From NCBI GenBank assembly GCA_025757745.1, contig CP107217.1, positions 868,001 through 932,000 on the forward strand: a stretch of DNA of 64,000 nucleotides, written 5' to 3'. Below the pieces are notes generated by a model that saw only the letters and a list, made by a program, of their open reading frames with translations, ran no database searches and had not been told where the DNA came from. Within the stretch, counting starts at the first letter, position 1; each line of letters opens with the position of its first letter. This DNA comes from Coriobacteriaceae bacterium (GTDB taxonomy: Bacteria > Actinomycetota > Coriobacteriia > Coriobacteriales > Coriobacteriaceae). The translations under genes were made by a program, and so were the position numbers. Below are positions 1 through 7,926 of this stretch, piece after piece.

Positions 1-11
1 ATCTGAATGTC

Positions 12-35
12 CGGGCGCATGGAGACGTGCGCCCG
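12..35 (+). promoter_or_regulatory. GC-rich hairpin in pgi leader
   Basis: CGGGCGCA at 12-19 pairs with TGCGCCCG at 28-35, and the hairpin ends just before the pgi ribosome-binding site (GAGGAGG at 42-48). There is no T-run, so a leader hairpin or mRNA stabiliser is as likely as a terminator of an upstream gene. Several other genes in the window have a similar hairpin just upstream of the start. Confidence 0.5.
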
Positions 36-53
36 TATGCTGAGGAGGACTTT

Positions 54-1748
54 ATGGCAACTGTTGCCGCACCTATCGATGCTACGTCGACTGCCGCTTG
101 GAAGGCGCTCGAGGCTCATCAGGAGAAGCTCGAGGCCGAAGGTATCGACCTCAAGGCCTGGTTCGCCGCCGATGCCGAGCGCGTGAACAAGCTGAGCTTT
201 GACGCTGGTGACCTGCACCTCGATCTGTCCAAGAACCTTGTGACCGATGAGACCGTCAAGCTGCTGTGCGATCTTGCCCGCGAGGTGAAGCTCGAGGAGC
301 GCCGCGACGCCATGTTCTCCGGCGAGCACATCAACACCACCGAGGACCGCGCCGTCCTGCACACCGCGCTGCGCCGCCCGGCAAGCGAGAAGGGCCAGCT
401 CATCGTTGACGGCCAGGATGTCGTCGCCGACGTGCACGAGGTCCTCGACCGCATGTATGCCTTCGCCGAGCGCGTGCGCTCCGGTGAGTGGAAGGGTGTT
501 ACCGGCAAAAAGATCGAGCACCTGGTGTCCATCGGCATCGGTGGCTCCGACCTGGGCCCGGTCATGGCCTACGAGGCCCTGCGTCCCTACGCCGACGCCG
601 GTATCGACTGCCGCTATATCTCCAACATCGATCCCAACGACCAGGCCGAGAAGCTCAAGGGTCTGGATCCCGAGACCACGCTCGTGATCATCGTCTCCAA
701 GACCTTCACCACGCTCGAGACCCTCACCAACGCCCGCGAGGTCAAGACCTGGATGCTCGAGCAGCTCAAGGCTCAGGGCGCCATCGATGGCTCCGATGAG
801 CAGAACGCCGAGGCCGTGGCAAAGCACTTCGTCGCCGTTTCCACCGCACTCGAGAAGGTCGAGGCCTTCGGCATCGACCCCGCTAACGCTTTTGGTTTCT
901 GGAATTGGGTCGGCGGCCGCTACTCCGTCGACTCCGCCGTGGGCCTGTCGCTGATTGTCGTGCTCGGCCCCGAGCGCTTCCAGCAGTTCCTTGAGGGCTT
1001 CCATGCCATCGACGAGTACTTCTGCAACACGCCGCTCGAGAACAACGCCGTCGCGCTGATGGGCCTGCTCAACGTCTGGTACGTCAACTTCTTCGGTTCC
1101 AAGAGCCATGCCGTGCTTCCGTATTGCCAGTACCTGCACCGTTTCCCGGCCTACCTGCAGCAGCTCACCATGGAGTCCAACGGCAAGCATGTCCGCTGGG
1201 ACGGCAGCGCCGTGACCTCCGACACCGGTGAGATCTTCTGGGGCGAGCCCGGCACCAACGGCCAGCATGCCTTCTACCAGCTGCTGCACCAGGGCACTGT
1301 GGTGGTCCCGGCCGATTTCATCGCCTTCGCCAATACCGCCAACCCTGCGACCGATAGCGGCCAGGACGTGCACGAGCTGTTCCTGGGCAACTTCCTGGCC
1401 CAGACCAAGGCGCTCGCCTTTGGCAAGACGGCCGACGAGGTTCGTGCCGAGGGCACGCTCGAGCAGATCGTCCCGGCCCGTTGCTTTGAGGGCAACCGCC
1501 CGACGACCTCGATCTTCGGCGACACGCTGACCCCGTTTGCGCTCGGCGAGCTCATCGCCCTGTACGAGCACATCACGTTTGTCGAGGGCACGGTCTGGGG
1601 CATCGACTCCTACGACCAGTGGGGCGTCGAGCTGGGCAAGCAGCTTGCCAAGCAGATTACCCCGGCCTTCCACGACGACGCCGCCAAGGCCGAGCAGGAC
1701 GCTTCGACCCAGGCGCTCATCGAGTTCTACCGCGCGCATCGCAAGTAG
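54..1748 (+). CDS. pgi: Glucose-6-phosphate isomerase
   Basis: Cytosolic glycolytic/gluconeogenic enzyme interconverting glucose 6-phosphate and fructose 6-phosphate. The 564-residue length fits the family's usual ~550. The family signature is visible as FGFWNWVGGRYSVDSAVGL about halfway along, the sugar-phosphate SIS motif GIGGSDLGP lies near residue 170, and SKTFTTLETL follows. The ATG at 54 is preferred to an in-frame GTG at 27 because GAGGAGG lies six bases upstream of it and the GTG-encoded extension is unlike the family. A strong terminator follows at 1782. It stands alone, and none of its neighbours is linked to glycolysis. Identification is secure. Confidence 0.97.
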   Translation: MATVAAPIDATSTAAWKALEAHQEKLEAEGIDLKAWFAADAERVNKLSFDAGDLHLDLSKNLVTDETVKLLCDLAREVKLEERRDAMFSGEHINTTEDRAVLHTALRRPASEKGQLIVDGQDVVADVHEVLDRMYAFAERVRSGEWKGVTGKKIEHLVSIGIGGSDLGPVMAYEALRPYADAGIDCRYISNIDPNDQAEKLKGLDPETTLVIIVSKTFTTLETLTNAREVKTWMLEQLKAQGAIDGSDEQNAEAVAKHFVAVSTALEKVEAFGIDPANAFGFWNWVGGRYSVDSAVGLSLIVVLGPERFQQFLEGFHAIDEYFCNTPLENNAVALMGLLNVWYVNFFGSKSHAVLPYCQYLHRFPAYLQQLTMESNGKHVRWDGSAVTSDTGEIFWGEPGTNGQHAFYQLLHQGTVVVPADFIAFANTANPATDSGQDVHELFLGNFLAQTKALAFGKTADEVRAEGTLEQIVPARCFEGNRPTTSIFGDTLTPFALGELIALYEHITFVEGTVWGIDSYDQWGVELGKQLAKQITPAFHDDAAKAEQDASTQALIEFYRAHRK

Positions 1749-1781
1749 TCGCTGCTGTTAACGCATCGCGCCTTATAGCCA

Positions 1782-1814
1782 GGGGCCCGTATCCTATCGG
1801 ATGCGGGCCCCTTT
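1782..1814 (+). terminator. Intrinsic terminator after pgi
   Basis: A 13-bp perfect stem (GGGGCCCGTATCC / GGATGCGGGCCCC, with one G-T pair) around the loop TATC is followed by TTT. It separates pgi from the converging VirD4-like gene and may serve both strands. Confidence 0.85.
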
Positions 1815-1889
1815 GCTTTGCCGTGGTCCCGGGGCGCACGGCCTTTGTGGAACATTGCCGGGGCGCCGCGCGCTGCGAGAACCCTGCGC

Positions 1890-3194
1890 CTAGATCTCGG
1901 CCTCCGCATGGCCTCGCTGCGCCTCGGGCAGCTCCCCGTAGAGCGGATGGTCTTCGAGCCTAAAGCGCTCGACCTGTTCGGGAGTGCGACCGCGTACAAA
2001 GAGCCACGAGCGATCGATTGGCGTCGCCATGAGCGTGCTGGGCAGCGCGTCGGCGCGGTCGGAAAACACCCGGGCACTCTCGGGATCCTGGAACGCCAGC
2101 ACCAGATGCGTGTCGCAGTTGCCCATGATGGAGCGTGCGCGTGCCTCGCCATAGAGCGCATCGAGCTGGTTGGTCGACTGCAGCAGCAGCGTTGCCCAGA
2201 TGTTGCGGCTTCGGATAATCGAGAGCACGTTGTCGATCTGGGGGATCTGCAGATTTGCGAAGTCATCGAGCATAAAGCGCACGGGCACGGGCAGGCTGCC
2301 GTCGGGCTGCCTATCGGCCTCGCGAATGAGGCCCATAAACGCCTGCGAAATAAAGAGGCCGGTCAGCGGATCGAGATTGCGGTCAATATCGCTCACGGTT
2401 ACAAACAGGGCGCAGGGGGTGTGTCCCATGGAAGCGAAGTCCACCTGATGGCACTCACGATAGAGCTGTGCCGCACCGTCGAACCCCAGACACATGACCT
2501 TTTCGGCAAGGATGCCGACGATGCTCGCGTGCATGCGCTCGGCATTTTGCGTAATGGCGTAGCGCCGCCATAGCGAGAGGGCATAGCTTTGGGGGTCGGT
2601 CGTGATCAGATCGTCAAACAATCGACCCGTGGCACCGTCCTGCAGGTGCTCGATCAGCTTGATGACCGAGCTGATCGTCTGCTCGTCGGCGGGTAGCTGT
2701 TCGGTGACGTAGGCGATAAGACACGACAGCAGGTTTGCCGCCGCATGATCCCAAAAAGGCTGGTTGTTGTCCTCGATGGGGCAGATGGCCTTTGCCACCG
2801 AGAGGATGTCCTGCTGGTTGGGCCTGCCGTCCGCCTTGCGGCGAATGTGCCTCAGGGGGTTGTAGCCGCAGCGCTCGATGCCGGGCGCAAGGGCCGGGAC
2901 GGTGTTGAGGTCGGCGAAGTTGAGACATTGCACGCGGTAGCCGTGGGCTGCCAGCACGGGTCCCACTTCGCGACAGAGCGTGCCTTTGGTGTCGAGCACG
3001 ATGTAGCTTGCGTTCATTTGCAGCAGGTTGGGCTTGAGGACGTTTCGGGTCTTGCCGGCTCCCGAGGGGCCGATCACAAGTGCGTTGTTGTTGAGTCCCG
3101 TTTGGCGGGTGTTGCAGGAAAGCGTTCGATCCTTGGCAAGGATGGTGGACGATGCGGACTCAGATGCGGCGAGGCGGCTGGCGAGGTTAGACAT
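1890..3194 (-). CDS. VirD4/TraG-like coupling ATPase, soluble form
   Basis: P-loop ATPase of the VirD4/TraG family, which feeds DNA-protein substrates to type IV secretion channels. Walker A is GPSGAGKTRNVLKPNLLQ near residue 45, followed by the family block YIVLDTKGTLCREVG. A Walker B-like segment FMLDDFANLQIP and the motif IIRSRNIWATLLLQSTNQL follow later. At 434 residues it is shorter than usual (about 600) and lacks the N-terminal membrane helices, so it would be soluble or partnered by another protein. The ATG at 3194 lies inside the end of the ClpP-like gene (8-bp overlap), which suggests translational coupling. No relaxase or other type IV gene is nearby, so it is probably a conjugative-element remnant. 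A genuine two-component function with ClpP cannot be excluded. Confidence 0.8.
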   Translation of the reverse strand: MSNLASRLAASESASSTILAKDRTLSCNTRQTGLNNNALVIGPSGAGKTRNVLKPNLLQMNASYIVLDTKGTLCREVGPVLAAHGYRVQCLNFADLNTVPALAPGIERCGYNPLRHIRRKADGRPNQQDILSVAKAICPIEDNNQPFWDHAAANLLSCLIAYVTEQLPADEQTISSVIKLIEHLQDGATGRLFDDLITTDPQSYALSLWRRYAITQNAERMHASIVGILAEKVMCLGFDGAAQLYRECHQVDFASMGHTPCALFVTVSDIDRNLDPLTGLFISQAFMGLIREADRQPDGSLPVPVRFMLDDFANLQIPQIDNVLSIIRSRNIWATLLLQSTNQLDALYGEARARSIMGNCDTHLVLAFQDPESARVFSDRADALPSTLMATPIDRSWLFVRGRTPEQVERFRLEDHPLYGELPEAQRGHAEAEI

Positions 3195-3804
3195 GGGCGA
3201 CCTCCTTGGTGGCCGAGAGGATTTCGTTGGCAAAGCCGAGCTCGACGGCGCGCTCGGCCGAAAGGTAGGTGTCTTTTGCAGTGAGGGACTGGATGCGCTT
3301 GGGCGTGAGGCCGCTGCGGTCCGAGAGGATTTGCGTGAGGATCTTGCGGGTCTGCATGAGACGCCGGCTGGTTTCCTGCAGCGCAAGTGCCGAGCCGCCT
3401 GCCCCCTGGGGGATCAGCGGGTCGTGAATCATGAGCTCTGCATGGGGCGCCATACGGCGATCGTCGCCGCCCATAAAGATCACGGCGCCCATGGACGCGG
3501 CGAATTCCAGGCAGACGGTGCGGATGGGGCACGATGCGAGGCGCATGGCGTCATAGATCGCAAGGCCCGATCGCACGCTTCCGCCGGCGCTGGCGACAAA
3601 TATGGTGATGGGGCGGCTGGGGTCGGTGGCATCGAGCAGGCGGATCTGCTGGCATAGGTCGTGGGCCATCGGGGTTTCGATGTTTCCCATGACGGAGAGC
3701 TCGCGACGGGCGAGCATCTCATCGTAAATGCTGGTGAGCGTGATACCTCGGGCGGATTCACGCATGGTGAGGGGACTGATGATGGGGGAATGATTGGTGT
3801 CCAT
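3187..3804 (-). CDS. ClpP-like serine protease of a mobile element
   Basis: ClpP/crotonase-fold serine protease, 205 residues, close to normal ClpP length. The nucleophile motif is LEFAASMGAVIF (Ser in ASMGA), the His sits in ELMIHDPLIPQG and the likely Asp in TAKDTYLSAERA, so the triad is complete. ClpP normally degrades proteins handed over by a Clp ATPase. Here no ClpX/ClpA-type gene is adjacent and the neighbour is a VirD4-like ATPase. ClpP-like genes of this kind occur in conjugative elements and phages (as head-maturation proteases). It is probably not the housekeeping copy, given its divergent N-terminus and context. Confidence 0.85.
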   Translation of the reverse strand: MDTNHSPIISPLTMRESARGITLTSIYDEMLARRELSVMGNIETPMAHDLCQQIRLLDATDPSRPITIFVASAGGSVRSGLAIYDAMRLASCPIRTVCLEFAASMGAVIFMGGDDRRMAPHAELMIHDPLIPQGAGGSALALQETSRRLMQTRKILTQILSDRSGLTPKRIQSLTAKDTYLSAERAVELGFANEILSATKEVAHV

Positions 3805-3867
3805 GAGGACTCCTTTCTGTTGGTTGTGTTGTGGAATAGGATTGTTGCCCGCGGAGGGGCTGGCGGG

Positions 3868-4758
3868 CTACAGGGTTCGTCCGAGCCTGAGATCGAGCTC
3901 GGTTGTGGGGCAGGCTGCCTGTTCGTGCGGCTCGCAAGCGCCAAGGGCTCCAAAGCGATGGAGCGTTGCGGCGGGCGTGGTGTAGGCGAGCCGCAGCTGA
4001 TGCTCGACAGGGGCACATCCGTCATTTTTGTAATGAGCCGCGTAGTACTGCGCGATGCTGGCGTTCATCTCGTTGCCATTGCGATGGCGCTCAAACTGGC
4101 GTCTGCAGGTCTCGATGATCTTTGCTACCGACTTGGGTGCCGTCGCGGGAACAAGGGCGAGATAGCCCTCAAATAGCTCGTTGATGCTCAGGAGGCACAG
4201 CAGGTCGATCAGCGTCCTTATGGCTGCTCCCTCGGCAGAAAAGTGCGCGGTCATGCGGTTATATCGGTTGCGGTCGACGATGGCCGCATGGGGTCTTGGA
4301 GTTTTCTGCCCCGTGATCCCGGGCTTTTGCCGCGCCTGTGTATTGAGCTCGACGTTGCAGCGCTTGAGGCCGTCCAACGGAAGGAACATTGCGGTGCGCA
4401 GGGTGTTCCGCTTGCTTTCGAGTTCATGACGCTCGTCGGGTTCCCATTCGAGTTTGAGTTTCGTGTCGAGCGCCGTAAGCATATGGGCTAGGCAGCCTAC
4501 GGTAAGAACGTACGAATCGTTGTCGCGTTTTGGGGCATAGGGGTCTGTCAGCTTGCGAATGTCGGGGTCGCCCATGATCTTTGTGCAGCGCTTCAGCAGT
4601 TGAGGGTGGTCGGCCAAGATCGTCGCGAGCGGTAGCGACGCGTAGTTCTTGATGGTCGCGGCGGCAAAGGCGGCGTCATATTCGTTTGCATACGCTCGCT
4701 CAATGCGGGCATCCAGAATGCTTTTCTTATCGCCGTTTTCAGCGTGGTGGTTTGTCAT
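3868..4758 (-). CDS. Uncharacterised protein, mobile-element context
   Basis: A 296-residue soluble protein whose family I do not recognise. The ATG at 4758 is chosen because GGAGAAG lies just upstream. The frame stays open to 4914, but that extension is a His/Gln-rich stretch made by a GATGTG repeat and is unlikely to be translated. The N-terminal half is charged and helical (KKSILDARIERAYANEYDAA), followed by a central segment with many Leu/His/Arg residues. No membrane segments or signal peptide. It precedes clpP by 63 bases on the same strand and is probably co-transcribed with clpP and virD4. Confidence 0.65.
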   Translation of the reverse strand: MTNHHAENGDKKSILDARIERAYANEYDAAFAAATIKNYASLPLATILADHPQLLKRCTKIMGDPDIRKLTDPYAPKRDNDSYVLTVGCLAHMLTALDTKLKLEWEPDERHELESKRNTLRTAMFLPLDGLKRCNVELNTQARQKPGITGQKTPRPHAAIVDRNRYNRMTAHFSAEGAAIRTLIDLLCLLSINELFEGYLALVPATAPKSVAKIIETCRRQFERHRNGNEMNASIAQYYAAHYKNDGCAPVEHQLRLAYTTPAATLHRFGALGACEPHEQAACPTTELDLRLGRTL

Positions 4759-5247
4759 AGCTTCTCCAATCGGTTGATGTTCGTGCTGTTTGTTGATGTG
4801 TTGGTTGTCGTGAGTGATGTGCTTGCCGTGGGTGATGTGCTGACGTTGGGGTGCTATGCGGTTTTCAATGAGCCCGTGAGGCAGTTGCTGCAGGGGCGGG
4901 ATGGAACGGCCCATGCAAGGCGGAAGGCATCGTGCTCAAAATCGAGACAGCAATGCCCTGGGTGCCTCACATGTGGCAGTTACCTCATTAAGTTGTCATT
5001 GCGTTTGGGGTTGTACTTTGCCGATCTTCCTTCTCTTACACGCTGAAAACTGAAACTTCATATGCTCGATCTACTTAAAACCGCAACGGCGGTCTTTTAT
5101 CAACTTATATGTCGGAACGCGTCTTTACAAGTACTTTTTTGCCTTTGTTTCAAATGGGGTGGTTTTGCAACCGTCATACGCGCGCTGTGCGAACGTGCCC
5201 GGCTCGGATAAGATAGTGCGCGATAAAAACGATGCAAGGAGGCACAT
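4759..5247. other. Intergenic region with GATGTG direct repeats
   Basis: 489 bases with no convincing gene. At about 4786-4842 the word TGATGTG recurs three times (TTGATGTG, GTGATGTG, GTGATGTG) at 16-24 base spacing, possibly a binding-site array or leader of the minus-strand operon. At 5077-5098 a short stem (ACCGC-AACG-GCGGT) is followed by CTTTT, a weak terminator on the plus strand. The AT-rich part after 5040 probably carries the promoter of the HAD gene at 5248. Short open frames here look like shadows. Confidence 0.4.
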
Positions 5248-6090
5248 ATGGCAATCAAAGCCATCGCAATGGATATCGACGGTACGCTCACCAACGATCA
5301 AAAGGTCATTAGCCCGCGTACGCGCGAGAAGCTGCTCGCGGCGCAGGAGTCGGGCATTAAGCTCATCTTGGCTTCGGGTCGTCCCGCATGGGGGCTGCAC
5401 GCCTTGGCGCAGGAGCTCGACCTTCAAAACCATGACGGTCTGCTGGTTGCCTTCAACGGCGCGCATGTGGTCGATGCCCAGACCGATGAGGTGCTGTTCG
5501 ACCAGGCGATGCCGGTCGATGAATTGCATCGCCTGATTGATCATCTGCGCAACTTTGATGTGATCCCCATGATTTCGCTCGGGCGTGACCTGCATGTAGA
5601 GGACTCGTATCGCTGCATGATTACGCTGCCGGACGGCTCGCAGAAGAACATCGTCAAGTATGAGCGCGATGCGTGCGACCTTAAGATCCGTGAGGTCGAG
5701 AGCTTGCATGAGGTCGTGGACGCTTATCCCGTGGACAAGCTGCTGACGGCGGGCGACCCGGCCTACCTACAGGCGCATTACGAGGAAATGTATGCGCCCT
5801 TTACCCAGACGCTTTCGGGCATGTTTACGGCCGACTGGTACTTTGAGTACACGGCGCCCTGCATCGATAAGGCTCGTGCGCTCGAGGGTGCCCTGCCCAA
5901 GCTCGGTATCGATGCCAGCGAGGTCGTCTCGTTTGGCGACGGCCAGAACGACAAGTCCATGATTGAGTGGGCCGGCACCGGTGTTGCCATGGGTAACGCC
6001 GTCGATGAGGTTAAGGCTGTAGCCCAGATGGTGACCGCCGATAACAACGAAGATGGCATTGCGGTGGCGCTGGATAAGCTGCTGGGTTAG
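5248..6090 (+). CDS. Cof-type HAD-IIB sugar phosphatase
   Basis: HAD superfamily phosphohydrolase, Cof/YidA type, cytosolic, 280 residues (typical 260-290). The nucleophile motif MDIDGTLTND is at residues 8-17, motif II (LILASGRP) near 40, and the Mg-binding motif GDGQNDKSMIEWAG near 230. The large C2-type cap between motifs II and III is typical of enzymes removing phosphate from small sugars or cofactors such as FMN. The substrate cannot be assigned from sequence. The start is fixed by AAGGAGG seven bases upstream. A second HAD gene follows 64 bases later and may be co-transcribed. Confidence 0.9.
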   Translation: MAIKAIAMDIDGTLTNDQKVISPRTREKLLAAQESGIKLILASGRPAWGLHALAQELDLQNHDGLLVAFNGAHVVDAQTDEVLFDQAMPVDELHRLIDHLRNFDVIPMISLGRDLHVEDSYRCMITLPDGSQKNIVKYERDACDLKIREVESLHEVVDAYPVDKLLTAGDPAYLQAHYEEMYAPFTQTLSGMFTADWYFEYTAPCIDKARALEGALPKLGIDASEVVSFGDGQNDKSMIEWAGTGVAMGNAVDEVKAVAQMVTADNNEDGIAVALDKLLG

Positions 6091-6111
6091 AATCGCCGAT
6101 TAATGCATGGC

Positions 6112-6144
6112 TCGGGCGCCTGTTCGCGGGCGTCCTTTTGTTAG
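6112..6144 (+). promoter_or_regulatory. Hairpin between the two HAD genes
   Basis: GGGCGCC pairs with GGGCGTCC (one G-T pair) around a short loop, followed by TTTTG, 10-15 bases before the GTG start at 6155. It could terminate the first HAD gene or act as a leader element for the second. Confidence 0.5.
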
Positions 6145-6154
6145 GGAGGGTGCC

Positions 6155-6814
6155 GTGTCCGCATTTCCGTTCGACGCCGTTATCTTTGACATGGACGGCG
6201 TCATTGTCGATACCGAGTATTACTACTTGGGCGAGACTGCCGCGTTTGCCAAGGAGCTTGGGCTTAATCTGACTCAAGAGGAGTTGAATGGGCAAGTCGG
6301 CACCTCGCATCAGTTCTTCCTGCATATGCTGGTCGATTGGTTTGAGCGCGCCGGTAAGGGGCATTTCACTGGCGAGGAAGCGTTGGCCCGTTGGGACGAG
6401 TGGGCGCATAAGCGTCCGCGCGACTATCAGGCTTTGATTAACCCAGGCGCCGTGGATACGATTCGAGAGCTGCCGCGCCGTGGCGTTCGCGTGGCGCTTG
6501 CCAGCTCGTCTCCCATGGATAGCATCGAGGAAGTACTCAATGCGTGCGGGCTGTCGGATGCCTTTGAGTATGTGGTGAGCGGCGAGCAGTTTAAGGAGAG
6601 CAAGCCCGAGCCCGACATCTACCTGCATGCGCTGAACCTGTTGGGGCTGCCCGCGAATCGCTGCTGCTGTGTTGAGGATTCCGTTCCGGGTATTACCGCG
6701 GGTAAGCGAGCCGGCCTGACGGTCATTGCCAAGCGCGAGGAGCGCTTTGGCTTTAGCCAGGACGCCGCGGACAAGATTATCGACCAGCTGCCGGAGCTGC
6801 TCACGCTTTCTTAG
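6155..6814 (+). CDS. HAD-IA phosphatase / beta-phosphoglucomutase-like
   Basis: HAD subfamily IA protein of 219 residues. Motif I is IFDMDGVIVDTE at residues 9-20, motif II is ASSSPMDSIEE, motif III is FKESKPEPDIY and motif IV CVEDSVPGITAGKRAGL. The layout with an N-terminal helical cap is that of beta-phosphoglucomutases and 2-deoxyglucose-6-phosphate phosphatases; which one applies cannot be told. The GTG at 6155 is preferred, with GGGAGG just upstream, over an upstream in-frame ATG at 6107 whose extension overlaps a hairpin. Confidence 0.88.
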   Translation: MSAFPFDAVIFDMDGVIVDTEYYYLGETAAFAKELGLNLTQEELNGQVGTSHQFFLHMLVDWFERAGKGHFTGEEALARWDEWAHKRPRDYQALINPGAVDTIRELPRRGVRVALASSSPMDSIEEVLNACGLSDAFEYVVSGEQFKESKPEPDIYLHALNLLGLPANRCCCVEDSVPGITAGKRAGLTVIAKREERFGFSQDAADKIIDQLPELLTLS

Positions 6815-6898
6815 GAGCGCGGTAGTTGCGCGTTTTTCGGGTCTGATGAGTAAATAGCCGACATTTTGGTGCGACACCTAGCATACTTTAAGCTAATG

Positions 6899-6938
6899 CG
6901 GGCTTAAGGACTTGTTGAATGCCCTTAAGCCCGTTTTA
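6899..6938 (+). terminator. Palindrome upstream of gntR gene
   Basis: GGGCTTAAGG (6900-6909) and CCTTAAGCCC (6923-6932) form a perfect 10-bp stem followed by GTTTTA. It most likely ends the HAD transcript. As it lies 27 bases before the regulator start, an autoregulatory operator or attenuator role is possible. Confidence 0.65.
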
Positions 6939-6964
6939 GACGTAATTGTGCTGGGAGAGGGTAT

Positions 6965-7708
6965 ATGCCACCGACTGAAGGGCTAACTGACGGTAAAGCA
7001 GCGATACCGCTGTACCAACAGGTTATCGATATCATTAAAAACGAAATCAACTCCGGTGCCTACAAGGCGGGCGCGCGGATACCCAACGAATTTGAATTGG
7101 CTGAGAGCTATAAAGTTGGCCGCGTTACCGTGCGACGCGCTATTGAGGAGCTCGTCCAGCAGGGCTATCTAACGAAGCGACAGGGGAAAGGCACGTTTGT
7201 CAATGCCCCCAAGCTCAAGCGCAAGATTCGCCAGAAGGATGATGTCCAGAGTTTTTCGGACGCATGCCGCGTTAATGGAATGGAACCGGGGGCGCGCGTC
7301 ATTTCGAGAAAGATACTGCCGGCGGATTCCACCGAAGCGCAGTTCTTTGGTGTTCCCGTTGGAACTGATTTGATTTGCGTTGAGCGTGTGCGTACTGCCG
7401 ATGGAGTCCCCGTCATGCTCGAGAACAACATATACGTTTACGAGGACAACGCCTATCTATCAACAGCACCTCTATCTAACCAATCCATTTTTGAGTTCGT
7501 GCGCAACCGGACGGGGCGGACGCCTGCGTTTACCGACCCGTGCACGCTCGAGATCGCGTGCGCATCGCCCGAGGTCGCTCGGTTGCTGGCGGTTCCCGTT
7601 GGCGAACCCTTGTTTTATATGGAAGCCTTCTTTTTCGATGAGCAGCGACGGCCGTTTATCATCGGTCGTCAGCGGATCGTTGGGTCTCGCTACGTCTTTG
7701 ACATCTAG
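6965..7708 (+). CDS. GntR/HutC-family regulator (FrlR-like)
   Basis: DNA-binding regulator of 247 residues. The N-terminal winged helix of GntR type spans about residues 15-80 (IPLYQQVIDIIKNEINSGAY, then VGRVTVRRAIEELVQQGYL and KRQGKGTFV). The C-terminal UTRA ligand domain covers about 100-245, ending YFID-like as FIIGRQRIVGSRYVFDI. HutC-type regulators bind small catabolites, often sugar phosphates. It directly precedes the transporter-deglycase operon, as frlR-like genes accompany Amadori-sugar genes elsewhere, and is presumably its local regulator. A terminator at 7719 separates its transcript from the operon. Confidence 0.9.
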   Translation: MPPTEGLTDGKAAIPLYQQVIDIIKNEINSGAYKAGARIPNEFELAESYKVGRVTVRRAIEELVQQGYLTKRQGKGTFVNAPKLKRKIRQKDDVQSFSDACRVNGMEPGARVISRKILPADSTEAQFFGVPVGTDLICVERVRTADGVPVMLENNIYVYEDNAYLSTAPLSNQSIFEFVRNRTGRTPAFTDPCTLEIACASPEVARLLAVPVGEPLFYMEAFFFDEQRRPFIIGRQRIVGSRYVFDI

Positions 7709-7718
7709 GACATTGCGA

Positions 7719-7758
7719 ATGGAGACGCCCGGTTGATCATCTCACCGGGCGTCTCCAT
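7719..7758 (+). terminator. Terminator after gntR gene
   Basis: A 15-bp perfect inverted repeat (ATGGAGACGCCCGGT at 7719-7733 with its complement at 7744-7758) around a 10-base loop. The T-run is poor. Confidence 0.7.
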
Positions 7759-7818
7759 ACCGTTCACGGCGCGAACGCAACCGTTCAACCGCGTCGCGGC
7801 AATCAGTTTGAAATTATC

Positions 7819-7862
7819 TTGATGACGGGAAAAACTGCTGGTAATCTATGGAACGTCATAGA
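7819..7862 (+). promoter_or_regulatory. Promoter and candidate GntR operator of the catabolic operon
   Basis: TTGATG (7819-7824) and TAATCT (7842-7847) are spaced 17 bases, a good sigma-70-type promoter. A palindrome TCTATG-N6-CATAGA (7845-7862) overlaps the -10 box and the start point, the expected place for a repressor operator. The direct repeat GAACGTCATAGAACGT lies within it. Assignment to the adjacent regulator is inference. Confidence 0.55.
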
Positions 7863-7926
7863 ACGTTTGCCTTGCGCAGGCGTTGAAGCGAGATGCGATG
7901 CAGTCTCGAGTTCTTTGGAGGTATCT

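Noticed and set aside
4759..4914. N-terminal extension of the unknown minus-strand gene up to 4914
   Set aside because: The extra residues are a His/Gln/Asn-rich artefact of the repeat, and the ATG at 4758 has GGAGAAG.
4744..5046. Plus-strand open frame of 100 codons in the gap before the HAD gene
   Set aside because: It starts over the opposite gene's ribosome-binding site, is shaped by the GATGTG repeats, has no ribosome-binding site and shows no recognisable protein features.
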